From the NCBI GenBank assembly GCA_023386135.1, contig JAEWKG010000023.1:1-10931 (forward strand): a stretch of DNA of 10,931 nucleotides, written 5' to 3'. How positions within the stretch are numbered: position 1 is the first letter of the stretch; each line of letters opens with the position of its first letter. Under the pieces are notes generated by a model, which was not told the origin of the DNA, made no database searches, and saw only the letters and a list, made by a program, of their open reading frames with translations. Shown here one piece after another: positions 1 through 8,082 of this stretch. The position numbers and the translations under genes were made by a program. Origin of the DNA: Pseudomonadota bacterium. Its GTDB lineage: Bacteria; Pseudomonadota; Alphaproteobacteria; Sphingomonadales; Sphingomonadaceae.

Positions 1-1123
<1,123 letters not shown>

Positions 1124-1131
1124 CGCGCGCG

Positions 1132-1136
1132 CCCTT
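1132..1136 (-). promoter_or_regulatory. Ribosome binding site of lepA
   Basis: AAGGG on the minus strand, 8 nt before the lepA ATG at 1123. It supports this start and shows that lepA has its own translation initiation even if it is transcribed with the upstream c-di-GMP gene. The 48-bp spacer is GC-rich, and I see no inverted repeat followed by a T run that would separate the two genes. Confidence 0.5.
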
Positions 1137-1171
1137 AGCGGCGGGCGCGGCGGCTGTCACGCAGAGGCCGG

Positions 1172-3358
1172 TCAGGCCGCGCGGTGAATGTGGGCGAGAT
1201 CGACCTGCATGAATTTCGGCCGGCTTTTCGGCCCGTCGTCTCGGACGTTAGGCACGTACGAGCCGGGCGGGAGCGAAGCGAGCGGCATGCCCGCCGCGGC
1301 GAGCGCGTAAGGGCTGATGCGATGGCGGGTGCACAGCCCCTCCGCCCCGTCGCGGATCAGCTTTTGCTCAAATTCGAGGCCCTGCGCGAATCCTTCGGAA
1401 CGGACCACGGTGCTCACCACCAATTGCCCGCCGCCGAGATCGAGCACCAGCGGCGTGCCGAGCGGCACTTCGAGCAGGCCCTCGATTCCCGCGCCCGACC
1501 GCGACAGGTTGCGCATCACCACCTCGTAGCGGTGATCCTCGTGGATCACGCCCACGCGGCGATAGGTCGAGCGGCGGTCGGCGCGGTGCTTTGCGGGGCC
1601 CTCGGGGTCGAACTTGAGACCGCCCTCGTTTAGGCGCGCGAGCAGGTCCTCCTGCGTCAGCGCCTTCGAGAAGATGTAGCCCTGGATGTGGCTGGCGCCG
1701 AGCTTGGTGATGAGCGCCATCTCATCCATCGCCTCGACGCCCTCGGCCACGGTCTCCATCTTGAGCGCGCGGGCAAGGCTGACGATCGCGGTGATGATCG
1801 CCGCGTTGTTGTTCTCGTCCTCGGTCAGGCCGGCGACGAAGCTGCGGTCGATCTTGATCTTGTCGAGCGGCGCGCTGCTAAGGTAGCCGAGCGAGGAGTA
1901 GCCGGTCCCGAAGTCGTCGAGTGCCAGGCGCACACCGAGCTTCTTGAGCGCCTTCAGCATCACCGCGGTGCCCTGCGGATCGCCGAGAAACACGCTCTCG
2001 GTAATCTCCAGCTCGAGCCGCTCGGGATCCAGCCCTGTCTTGTTGAGAGCGTTGCGCACGATCGTCGGCACGTCGGTGCCGGAAAACTGGATCGCCGACA
2101 CGTTGACCGCGACGCGCAAGGCACCCGGCCACTCGGTCGCCTCGGCGCACGCGCGCTTCAGCACCCATTCGCCCAGCGCGTTGATGAGGTTGGTTTCCTC
2201 GGCGACCGGAATGAACTCGGCCGGACTGATCCAGCCGCGCTCCGGGTGATTCCAGCGCACCAACGCTTCGAGCGCGGTAACGTGGTGGTCCGCGGTGCGC
2301 ACGATCGGCTGGTAATGCAGCTCGAGCTGGTCGTTCTGGATCGCGTCGCGCAGATCTTCCTCGATCTGCCGGCGCAGGCGGGCGCCGTCCTTGAGCTCGC
2401 TCGAGAAGAAGCGGTACTGTCCGCGCCCGCCGCCCTTCGCCGCGTAAAGCGCGAGGTCGGCGCTGCTGACGAGCTCGTCTGTGTCCACGCCGTCGTACGG
2501 CGCGATGGCGATACCGACCGAGGTGCCGATGATCGCCCGGCTGCCGTCGAGCGAATAGGGCTGCGATACCATCTGGATCACGCTGTTGGCGATCTCGCCC
2601 AGCCGCCCGCGATCGTCGATGTCGGGCAGCATCACCTGGAATTCGTCACCGCCCAGGCGGCCGATCTCGCCGCGGGTGCCGATGATGCGCTCGAGCCGCT
2701 GGGCGACCTGCTTCAAAAGCTCGTCGCCCGCCGGGTGGCCGAGGGTGTCGTTTACCTGCTTGAAGCGGTCGAGGTCGAGCATCATCAGCGCACAGCTGCG
2801 CTTCGCCGCCTTGTACGCGGTCAGCGTGGTGGTCAGCCGCGATGTCATGCGGTGACGGTTGGCCAGTCCGGTGAGCGAATCGTATTGCGCCAGGCGCGAG
2901 GCGGTGCGCTGGCTGTCGCGCACCGCGGTGATGTCCTTGGCGCTCCCGCGATATCCGAGGAATTCTCCGCCGCCGTCGAGTTGCGGCTTGGCGCAGATCG
3001 ACCACCACCGCTCGGGTCCATCGACCGCGATACGCACGGGCAGATCGGCGATCGTGCTGCGCGCGCGTAGCTGGAACGCGAACGGCCGCTCGGCGCGCCC
3101 TTCCTCGTCGGCTGCATCGGGGAGGAACAGCGTGGTCAGCGGGGTGCCGATCATCTGGTCGGGCTCGAGCCCGAGGCGATGCGCGGCGCTCGCCGACATG
3201 TAGCTCAGCTTGCCTTCGACATCGGTCGCCCAGAACCAGCCGAGCTCGGACTCCTCGAACTGGTCGAGCAGCGCCAGGCGTTCGGCGTCGCCGACAGGCG
3301 CGTGGACGCTCGCCGCGGGGTCGGTGCTACGCCGATTGAAGATGCCGCCTAGTGCCAC
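1172..3358 (-). CDS. Soluble PAS-GGDEF-EAL-PilZ cyclic-di-GMP enzyme (728 aa)
   Basis: Predicted bifunctional diguanylate cyclase/phosphodiesterase of the cytoplasm, with no membrane segment visible. Domains in order: PAS (about 30-148, GWFWATD motif at 40-46, ending GSAKDIT), GGDEF (about 155-320), EAL (about 328-575), PilZ (about 590-668), then a 60-residue tail of no known type. GGDEF is intact at 236-240, with metal-binding region LDLDRF at 195-199 nearby. The RxxD inhibitory site expected at 227-230 reads GTRG, so it is absent. EAL residues look complete: E364-A-L, N419, the ELEITE stretch at 449-454, D481-D482, K502, E539, Q559. PilZ has R596-xxx-R600 and N617-x-S-xx-G622, the canonical c-di-GMP-binding pattern. 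The start is GTG, with GGAG 4 nt upstream. The gene follows its membrane-bound paralogue after 94 bp. Which activity dominates cannot be told from sequence. Confidence 0.95.
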   Translation of the reverse strand: MALGGIFNRRSTDPAASVHAPVGDAERLALLDQFEESELGWFWATDVEGKLSYMSASAAHRLGLEPDQMIGTPLTTLFLPDAADEEGRAERPFAFQLRARSTIADLPVRIAVDGPERWWSICAKPQLDGGGEFLGYRGSAKDITAVRDSQRTASRLAQYDSLTGLANRHRMTSRLTTTLTAYKAAKRSCALMMLDLDRFKQVNDTLGHPAGDELLKQVAQRLERIIGTRGEIGRLGGDEFQVMLPDIDDRGRLGEIANSVIQMVSQPYSLDGSRAIIGTSVGIAIAPYDGVDTDELVSSADLALYAAKGGGRGQYRFFSSELKDGARLRRQIEEDLRDAIQNDQLELHYQPIVRTADHHVTALEALVRWNHPERGWISPAEFIPVAEETNLINALGEWVLKRACAEATEWPGALRVAVNVSAIQFSGTDVPTIVRNALNKTGLDPERLELEITESVFLGDPQGTAVMLKALKKLGVRLALDDFGTGYSSLGYLSSAPLDKIKIDRSFVAGLTEDENNNAAIITAIVSLARALKMETVAEGVEAMDEMALITKLGASHIQGYIFSKALTQEDLLARLNEGGLKFDPEGPAKHRADRRSTYRRVGVIHEDHRYEVVMRNLSRSGAGIEGLLEVPLGTPLVLDLGGGQLVVSTVVRSEGFAQGLEFEQKLIRDGAEGLCTRHRISPYALAAAGMPLASLPPGSYVPNVRDDGPKSRPKFMQVDLAHIHRAA

Positions 3359-3362
3359 GTTG

Positions 3363-3366
3363 CTCC
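3363..3366 (-). promoter_or_regulatory. Ribosome binding site supporting a GTG start
   Basis: GGAG on the minus strand, 4 nt before the GTG at 3358-3356. The spacing is slightly short, but no other start codon near the PAS domain has a better site. The 94-bp spacer to the upstream gene (3359-3452) holds small GC-rich inverted repeats, such as GGCCG at 3390-3394 against CGGCC at 3401-3405. None is followed by a T run on the minus strand, so I do not call a terminator. Confidence 0.45.
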
Positions 3367-3452
3367 GATCTCAGGTGACGCGGACCCATGGCCGTGTGCC
3401 CGGCCTGCCGGTCGGATAGCCGGAATACCTAACTTTTTCGCTAACTCGCGCG

Positions 3453-6179
3453 TCATGCCGAGCGCCTGAGCTCGCGCCGCATAGCGCCCGGCGCATCGGC
3501 TTCCAGCACGGTAAGCCCACCAGAGCCATTCCGCTCCAGGGGCACCGCGAACTCCAAGCCGATGCGATCTTCCGAACACCAGCGAGTGGTCGCGGTCACG
3601 CTCTGCCGGTCAGACAGGGCAACACGGAAAGTTGTACCGGCCGGGATGTTCCACATCCCTTCCACCAGCGCGCCGGTGCCGGAAATATTGCGAATGGTGC
3701 CGTTGTAGAAATGTCCGCTGTTCTCCAGCACGACCTTGCGCAACATGGTCTGCCGCGAAGAACGCGCCGAGCGCGGACCCTTGGCGACCGCAGCGAGACC
3801 GCTCTCCAGCCGCTGCCTTCCCGACGCGGCATCGAGCGGCCGTTCGTAGATGTAGCCCTGAATATGGCTGCAACCGTACATCCGCACGAGGTCGAGCTCG
3901 TCCATCGTCTCGACCCCCTCGGCGGTGGTGTCCATTCCGAGCGCCTGCGCGAGGCCGGTGATCGACGCGATGATCGCGCCATTTCGGCTGCCGGGCTCGG
4001 TCGCTCCGCGCACGAAGCTCTGGTCGATCTTGATCTTGTCGAACGGCGCCTTCTTCAAATAGCCGAGCGAGGAATAGCCGGTCCCGAAGTCGTCGAGCGC
4101 CAACCGGACGCCGACCGCCTTCAGCGCGGCGAACATCGCGTCGGTACCTTCGTCATCGGATAGGAACACGCTTTCGGTGATTTCCAGCTCGAGACGGGAC
4201 GGGGTGATGCCGGCTTGCGCGATGGCCTCGGTGACGATCGCCGGCAGGTTCGGGTTGGCGAACTGGAGCGCAGAGACGTTGACCGCGCACAGCACGTCCT
4301 CGGGCCACTGCGCGAGGTCCGCGCAGGCGGTCCGGATGGCCCACTCGCCAATCGCGTTGATGAGCCCCGATTCCTCGGCGATGGGCACGAACTTTTCCGG
4401 CGACAGCCAACCATGTTCCGGGTGCCGCCAACGCAGCAAAGCCTCGAACCCTGCGATCTTCTCGGTCGCGGTGTGGACGACCGGCTGGTAGTAAAGCTGG
4501 AGCCCGCCGTTCGCGATCGCGTCGCGCAGATCCTGCTCCAGCCGGCTGCGTTCTTCCGCGTGCGAGTGGAGGTCGGCCGAATAGAAATGGAACCGCCCGC
4601 GTCCGGCGTCCTTCGCCGCGTAGAGGGCAAGGTCGGCGTTGCGGATAATCGCTTCGCTGGTCACCCCATCGTCGGGAGCAATTGCAATGCCGATCGACGC
4701 GCCGATCACTACCCGTTGCCCCTCGATCGAGTACGGGTGCGACAGCGAGCCGACTACGTCGTTGGCGAGCGCGCTCAACTGGTCCCGATCGCAGCGGCCC
4801 GGAACGATAATCTGAAACTCGTCCCCACCTAGGCGGCCGACGCGGCCCATCTTGTCGACCGCGCGTTCGAGACGCTGCGCCACCTGCTTGAGCAACGCGT
4901 CGCCCGCAGGGTGACCCAGCGTGTCATTGACATGCTTGAAGCGGTCGAGGTCGAGCAGCAACACAGTGCAATCGCGGTGCATCTCGAGCGGCGCGGTGAG
5001 AATCTTCTCGAGGCTCTGCGACATCTGGAACCGGTTCGCGAGACCGGTGAGCGAGTCGAAGTGGGCGAGGCGCGAGGCATGCTCGGCGCTCTTGCGTTTC
5101 TCGGTGAGATCGGTGCCCGAGCCGCGGAAGCCGCAGAAGTTCTGGAACGCATCGAACACCGGCCGCCCATTGATCGACCACCAGCGTTCTTCGAGCTCGG
5201 TCCCCGCCCGCACGGCGAGGTCGGTGAAGCCCGAGCGCGCCGACAGATGGAACAGCAGGGTGCGCTCGCCTTCGTTGTTGCCGGTGCCGAGATCGAACAG
5301 TTCGGCAAACGGGCGGCCGATCAGCTCGCCCTCGGCGCGGTCGAGGATGCGCGCGACGCTGTCGGAGACATAGGTGATCTGCCCGCGGCGGTCGGTTTCC
5401 CAGAACCAGCCCTGCCCTGTCTCCTCGTAGTCGTGGAGGATGTCTTCGGCGCGGTGGCGCACGCGCTCGAGCGCGGCTTGGCGTTCGTCCTCGGTGCGAT
5501 TGATGCGTGACTGATAGCGGGTCACCAGCACCATCACGGCGATGCCGGCGCCAGTCGCTCCTATCGCGTTGAGCGACGCGTCCATTGCGGCGTAGACGCC
5601 CCACAAGCCTGCCTTCCCCGCGAAGATGATCTTGAGCCGATTGCCGAGCAACGCGGTCATCACCGCGGTCAGCGAAACGAGCGTCGCGACCCCCCAGTGG
5701 TAAGCGAGGCCGCCTGCGAGCATCCAGTAGGAGAACGCCGCCGAAGTCAGCGCGATCGGCAGGATGACGGCGAAGACCATCAGCCCGAGCGCGGCAACCG
5801 AATTGGCCGCGAGCTGCTCCTCGATCCGCATCAACTTGGGCGCGAAGGCGAAAATCGCGGTCGCTACGATGGCGCAGATGAGACTGAACAACGGCGGGAA
5901 CGAGTACCCCGCAACCGCGGCGAACAGCAGTGCACCGCTGACGAAAATGGCGACCCGGTTCCACTGGCGCGGCACGCGGCAGACGGGCAGGCCTGACGGC
6001 GCGAACTTGGGTGCTCCGCGGGGGCGATGGCGGCGACGGGCGGTGGGCTGGCGACGCGAGGGTTCGGGCGTCTCGGGCGCCGGTTCCACGGCTATGACCT
6101 GCGGACGCGTGTCCGCGGCGTGCGGGCGATCCCTATCGTCGCGCTCCGCCGACAGCACCTGCCTTCCCATTCCGGCCAT
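3453..6179 (-). CDS. Membrane-anchored PAS-GGDEF-EAL-PilZ cyclic-di-GMP enzyme (908 aa)
   Basis: Predicted bifunctional diguanylate cyclase/phosphodiesterase of the inner membrane. Layout: a basic, proline-rich N-terminus (1-70, probably cytoplasmic); five or six hydrophobic segments (about 75-220); a short charged linker; PAS (about 250-362, GWFWETD motif); GGDEF (about 375-535, motif 451-455); EAL (about 548-785); PilZ (about 805-880). EAL residues are present: E579-A-L, N634, D696-D697, K717, E754, Q774. The RxxD inhibitory site is missing (DKMG at that position). PilZ keeps N831-x-S-xx-G836 but has Q810 where the paralogue has the first Arg of RxxxR. The ATG at 6179 is preferred over an in-frame TTG at 6248. 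The extra 23 codons use A/T-rich codons unlike the rest, and no ribosome binding site precedes the TTG. I see no strong site before the ATG either, so the start is uncertain. The membrane block is not assigned to a named sensor family. Confidence 0.92.
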   Translation of the reverse strand: MAGMGRQVLSAERDDRDRPHAADTRPQVIAVEPAPETPEPSRRQPTARRRHRPRGAPKFAPSGLPVCRVPRQWNRVAIFVSGALLFAAVAGYSFPPLFSLICAIVATAIFAFAPKLMRIEEQLAANSVAALGLMVFAVILPIALTSAAFSYWMLAGGLAYHWGVATLVSLTAVMTALLGNRLKIIFAGKAGLWGVYAAMDASLNAIGATGAGIAVMVLVTRYQSRINRTEDERQAALERVRHRAEDILHDYEETGQGWFWETDRRGQITYVSDSVARILDRAEGELIGRPFAELFDLGTGNNEGERTLLFHLSARSGFTDLAVRAGTELEERWWSINGRPVFDAFQNFCGFRGSGTDLTEKRKSAEHASRLAHFDSLTGLANRFQMSQSLEKILTAPLEMHRDCTVLLLDLDRFKHVNDTLGHPAGDALLKQVAQRLERAVDKMGRVGRLGGDEFQIIVPGRCDRDQLSALANDVVGSLSHPYSIEGQRVVIGASIGIAIAPDDGVTSEAIIRNADLALYAAKDAGRGRFHFYSADLHSHAEERSRLEQDLRDAIANGGLQLYYQPVVHTATEKIAGFEALLRWRHPEHGWLSPEKFVPIAEESGLINAIGEWAIRTACADLAQWPEDVLCAVNVSALQFANPNLPAIVTEAIAQAGITPSRLELEITESVFLSDDEGTDAMFAALKAVGVRLALDDFGTGYSSLGYLKKAPFDKIKIDQSFVRGATEPGSRNGAIIASITGLAQALGMDTTAEGVETMDELDLVRMYGCSHIQGYIYERPLDAASGRQRLESGLAAVAKGPRSARSSRQTMLRKVVLENSGHFYNGTIRNISGTGALVEGMWNIPAGTTFRVALSDRQSVTATTRWCSEDRIGLEFAVPLERNGSGGLTVLEADAPGAMRRELRRSA

Positions 6180-6190
6180 GCTCGGCTTGT

Positions 6191-6202
6191 GCGCCCGGGC
6201 GC
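6191..6202. repeat. Perfect 12-bp palindrome GCGCCCGGGCGC
   Basis: The sequence equals its own reverse complement and ends 11 nt upstream of the preferred ATG (6179) of the membrane-bound c-di-GMP gene, so it would lie in that gene's leader. It could be an operator half-site pair or could mask the ribosome binding site. In DNA this GC-rich a short palindrome may also be chance. Confidence 0.25.
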
Positions 6203-6284
6203 TTGACAACAGGTTAAAAAGTGCTGCGCGAGAAGCGAATTTCCGCAAGAAAACGCTTTGTGGGCAATAGTTAACGCGGCATTG

Positions 6285-6300
6285 CCACAGGCCGCTGTGG
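6285..6300. promoter_or_regulatory. Candidate operator: inverted repeat CCACAG-N4-CTGTGG
   Basis: Perfect 6-bp arms (6285-6290 and 6295-6300) around GCCG. An overlapping alternative repeat pairs GCGGC (6276-6280) with GCCGC (6291-6295). It lies near the middle of the divergent region, where a regulator could act on both the PHA operon and the c-di-GMP genes. No T run follows, so it does not look like a terminator. The binding protein is unknown, and the role is inferred from symmetry and position only. Confidence 0.3.
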
Positions 6301-6351
6301 TCCGCTTGCCAAGCGCGGCGCGACGTTGCATGACTTAAGGCGGGTGTGGCG

Positions 6352-6357
6352 AGGGAG
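6352..6357 (+). promoter_or_regulatory. Ribosome binding site of phaC
   Basis: AGGGAG, 10 nt before the ATG at 6368. It decides in favour of that ATG over the upstream in-frame TTG at 6326. The TTG has no such site, and its 14 extra codons include TTA, AGG, CGA and AGA, which are out of keeping with the gene. Confidence 0.55.
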
Positions 6358-6367
6358 AGCGCGTGCG

Positions 6368-8056
6368 ATGAGCAGCCGGTTGGAGAACGAAGCCGCCCAA
6401 TCGACTACTGCGCTCGGCCCGATGGTCGGCCTGGTGCGCGAGGATTTCGCCGGCGCGGTTGCACTCCTGTTACGCGAGACGGCCAGCGATCCCGCCCGCA
6501 CGATGCGGCATGCGCGCAGCATGGGCGAGGACATGATCCAGATCATGACCGGCAAGAGCGAACTCGCGCCCGACCCCAAGGACAAACGGTTCAAGGACCC
6601 GGCGTGGACCTACAACCCGTTCCTGAAGGCCGGGGCGCAGTACTATCTCGCGGTCCAGAAGGGGATGAAGAATTGGCTCGCCGATCTCGAGCTCGACGCG
6701 ATCGAGCGCGACCGGGCGAACTTCATCAGCCAGATCATCATCGACGCGCTCGCCCCGACCAACACCCTCATCGGCAACCCCACCGCGCAGAAGCGGCTGG
6801 TCGACAGCGGGGGCTTGTCACTGATCAAGGGCCTCAAGAACGCCTACAACGACATGGTCCACAACAAGGGCATGGTCAGCCAGGTGGACAAGCGCCCATT
6901 CAAGCTGGGCGAGAATGTCGCGACCAGCAAGGGTGCGGTCGTGCTCCGCACCGAGATGATGGAGCTGATCCAGTACGCGCCCATGACCGACGAGGTCTAC
7001 ACGATCCCGCAGCTCACCATCCCGCCGCAGATCAACAAGATGTACATCAACGACCTCTCGCCCGAGAAGTCGGTGGTGAAATATCTGGTCGACGCCGGGA
7101 TGCAGACCTTCGTCATCAGCTGGCGCAACCCGACCAAGGAGCAGGGCTCCTGGGGCATGGCCGATTATGTCGCCAGCTGCGAAGAGGCGATGCGCGCGGT
7201 CGCGAAGATCACCGGCAGCGACAAGGTCAACGTCTCGGCCGGCTGCTCGGGCGGGCAGACCGCCTCGGTGTTGGCGAGCAAACTGGCGGCGGAAAACAGC
7301 GACCTGCTCGGCGCGCTGACGCTGATGGTCTGCGTACTCCACCCGCAACACGGCGATATCGAGGCCGGCGCGTTGATGACCGACAACGGCCTCGCGCTCG
7401 CCAAACAGCGCGCGGCGAAGGGCGGGATCATCAAGGGTAACGATCTGTCGCGCGGGTTCGCCTGGCTGCGGCCGAACGACCTTATCTGGAACTACGTCAT
7501 CAACAACTATCTGCTCGGCGACGATCCGCCGGCCTTCGACGTGCTGTTCTGGAATTCGGACGCGACCAACCTGTCGGCCACGCTGATGGGCGATTTCCTC
7601 ACCCTGTCGGAGACGCTCGCCTTCACCAAGCAGGGCGAGGTCGAGATGGCGGACCACAAGGTCGACCTGTCGAAGGTCGATGCCGACCTGTTCATCCTCG
7701 GCGGGGTGACCGACCACATCACCCCGTGGCGCGCGACCTATCGCTCGACCCAATTATTCGGCTCGGACGACGTGACCTACGTCCTTAGCCAGTCGGGCCA
7801 CATGCAGGCGATCCTCAACCCGCCGGGCAATCCCAAGGCGAAATACTACGTCCAGAAGGGCGACGGTCCGCTCCCCGCCACCGCCGAGGAGTGGCTGCAG
7901 GGCACCGAGGAGCAGGCGGGATCGTGGTGGCCGTTCTGGCTCCAGTGGCTGCAGGACCGCTCGGGCGCGAAGAAGGCGGCGCCCAAAAAGCTCGGCGGCA
8001 AGGGTTTCGAGGCGACCGATCCCGCGCCCGGGCGTTACGTCCTCGAACAAGCGTGA
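6368..8056 (+). CDS. phaC: Poly(3-hydroxyalkanoate) synthase, class II-like
   Basis: Polymerises (R)-3-hydroxyacyl-CoA into intracellular PHA granules, releasing CoA. The protein has 562 residues, the usual size of single-subunit synthases. The N-terminal region is followed by an alpha/beta-hydrolase catalytic core with C293 in AGCSGGQ, D449 in TDHITPW and H478 in SGHMQAILNPP. These correspond closely in order and position to the Cys/Asp/His triad known for Pseudomonas class II PhaC. Other stretches that recall class II enzymes are DLSPEKS (229-235), FVISWRNPTK (248-257), RPNDLIWNY (368-376), GSWWPFWLQW (518-527) and the C-terminal PAPGRYVL (552-559). The first residue of the GxCxG box is Ala, not Gly. 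No phaE or phaR partner is present, which argues against class III/IV. The gene overlaps or nearly abuts phaZ. Substrate chain length is inferred from resemblance only. Confidence 0.95.
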   Translation: MSSRLENEAAQSTTALGPMVGLVREDFAGAVALLLRETASDPARTMRHARSMGEDMIQIMTGKSELAPDPKDKRFKDPAWTYNPFLKAGAQYYLAVQKGMKNWLADLELDAIERDRANFISQIIIDALAPTNTLIGNPTAQKRLVDSGGLSLIKGLKNAYNDMVHNKGMVSQVDKRPFKLGENVATSKGAVVLRTEMMELIQYAPMTDEVYTIPQLTIPPQINKMYINDLSPEKSVVKYLVDAGMQTFVISWRNPTKEQGSWGMADYVASCEEAMRAVAKITGSDKVNVSAGCSGGQTASVLASKLAAENSDLLGALTLMVCVLHPQHGDIEAGALMTDNGLALAKQRAAKGGIIKGNDLSRGFAWLRPNDLIWNYVINNYLLGDDPPAFDVLFWNSDATNLSATLMGDFLTLSETLAFTKQGEVEMADHKVDLSKVDADLFILGGVTDHITPWRATYRSTQLFGSDDVTYVLSQSGHMQAILNPPGNPKAKYYVQKGDGPLPATAEEWLQGTEEQAGSWWPFWLQWLQDRSGAKKAAPKKLGGKGFEATDPAPGRYVLEQA

Positions 8057-8082
8057 AGGAACCCGCTATCCCGACCGATCCC

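Larger units (their letters stand above)
6180..6367. promoter_or_regulatory. Divergent intergenic region between c-di-GMP genes and the PHA operon
   Basis: This 188-bp stretch must hold the promoters of both divergent units. It is locally more A/T-rich than the genes, with TTAA-containing patches near 6213, 6271 and 6334. It contains two short palindromes, described separately. I could not find a convincing -35/-10 pair in either direction: a TTGACA at 6203-6208 (plus) and a TTGCCA at 6306-6311 (plus) lack a good -10 at the right distance. There are no TTAA-N7-TTAA sites of the CtrA type. In-frame TTG codons at 6248 (minus) and 6326 (plus) could extend the flanking genes into it, but rare codon use argues against both. 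Confidence 0.55.

Noticed and set aside
1688..3070. 460-residue open frame on the plus strand opposite the 728-residue c-di-GMP gene
   Set aside because: Low-complexity His/Asp/Arg/Val composition is the reverse image of the GGDEF/EAL codons; no recognisable motif and no ribosome binding site.
3390..3437. GC-rich small inverted repeats followed by TTTTT on the plus strand between the two c-di-GMP genes
   Set aside because: The T run is in the wrong orientation for the minus-strand genes and is more than 20 nt from any stem; no plus-strand gene ends here.
6203..6231. TTGACA at 6203-6208 as a -35 box for the PHA operon
   Set aside because: The sequence at the proper -10 distance is GCGCGA-like, with no resemblance to a -10 box, and it lies far from phaC.
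6326..6367. N-terminal extension of phaC from an upstream TTG
   Set aside because: There is no ribosome binding site before the TTG and the extension uses rare codons, whereas the ATG at 6368 has AGGGAG 10 nt upstream.
6180..6367. CtrA-type TTAA-N7-TTAA site in the divergent region
   Set aside because: TTAA occurs several times, but no pair has the 7-nt spacing.
6818..7753. 311-residue open frame on the minus strand opposite phaC
   Set aside because: Antisense shadow caused by the high GC third positions of phaC; the phaC triad and family motifs make the plus strand certain.
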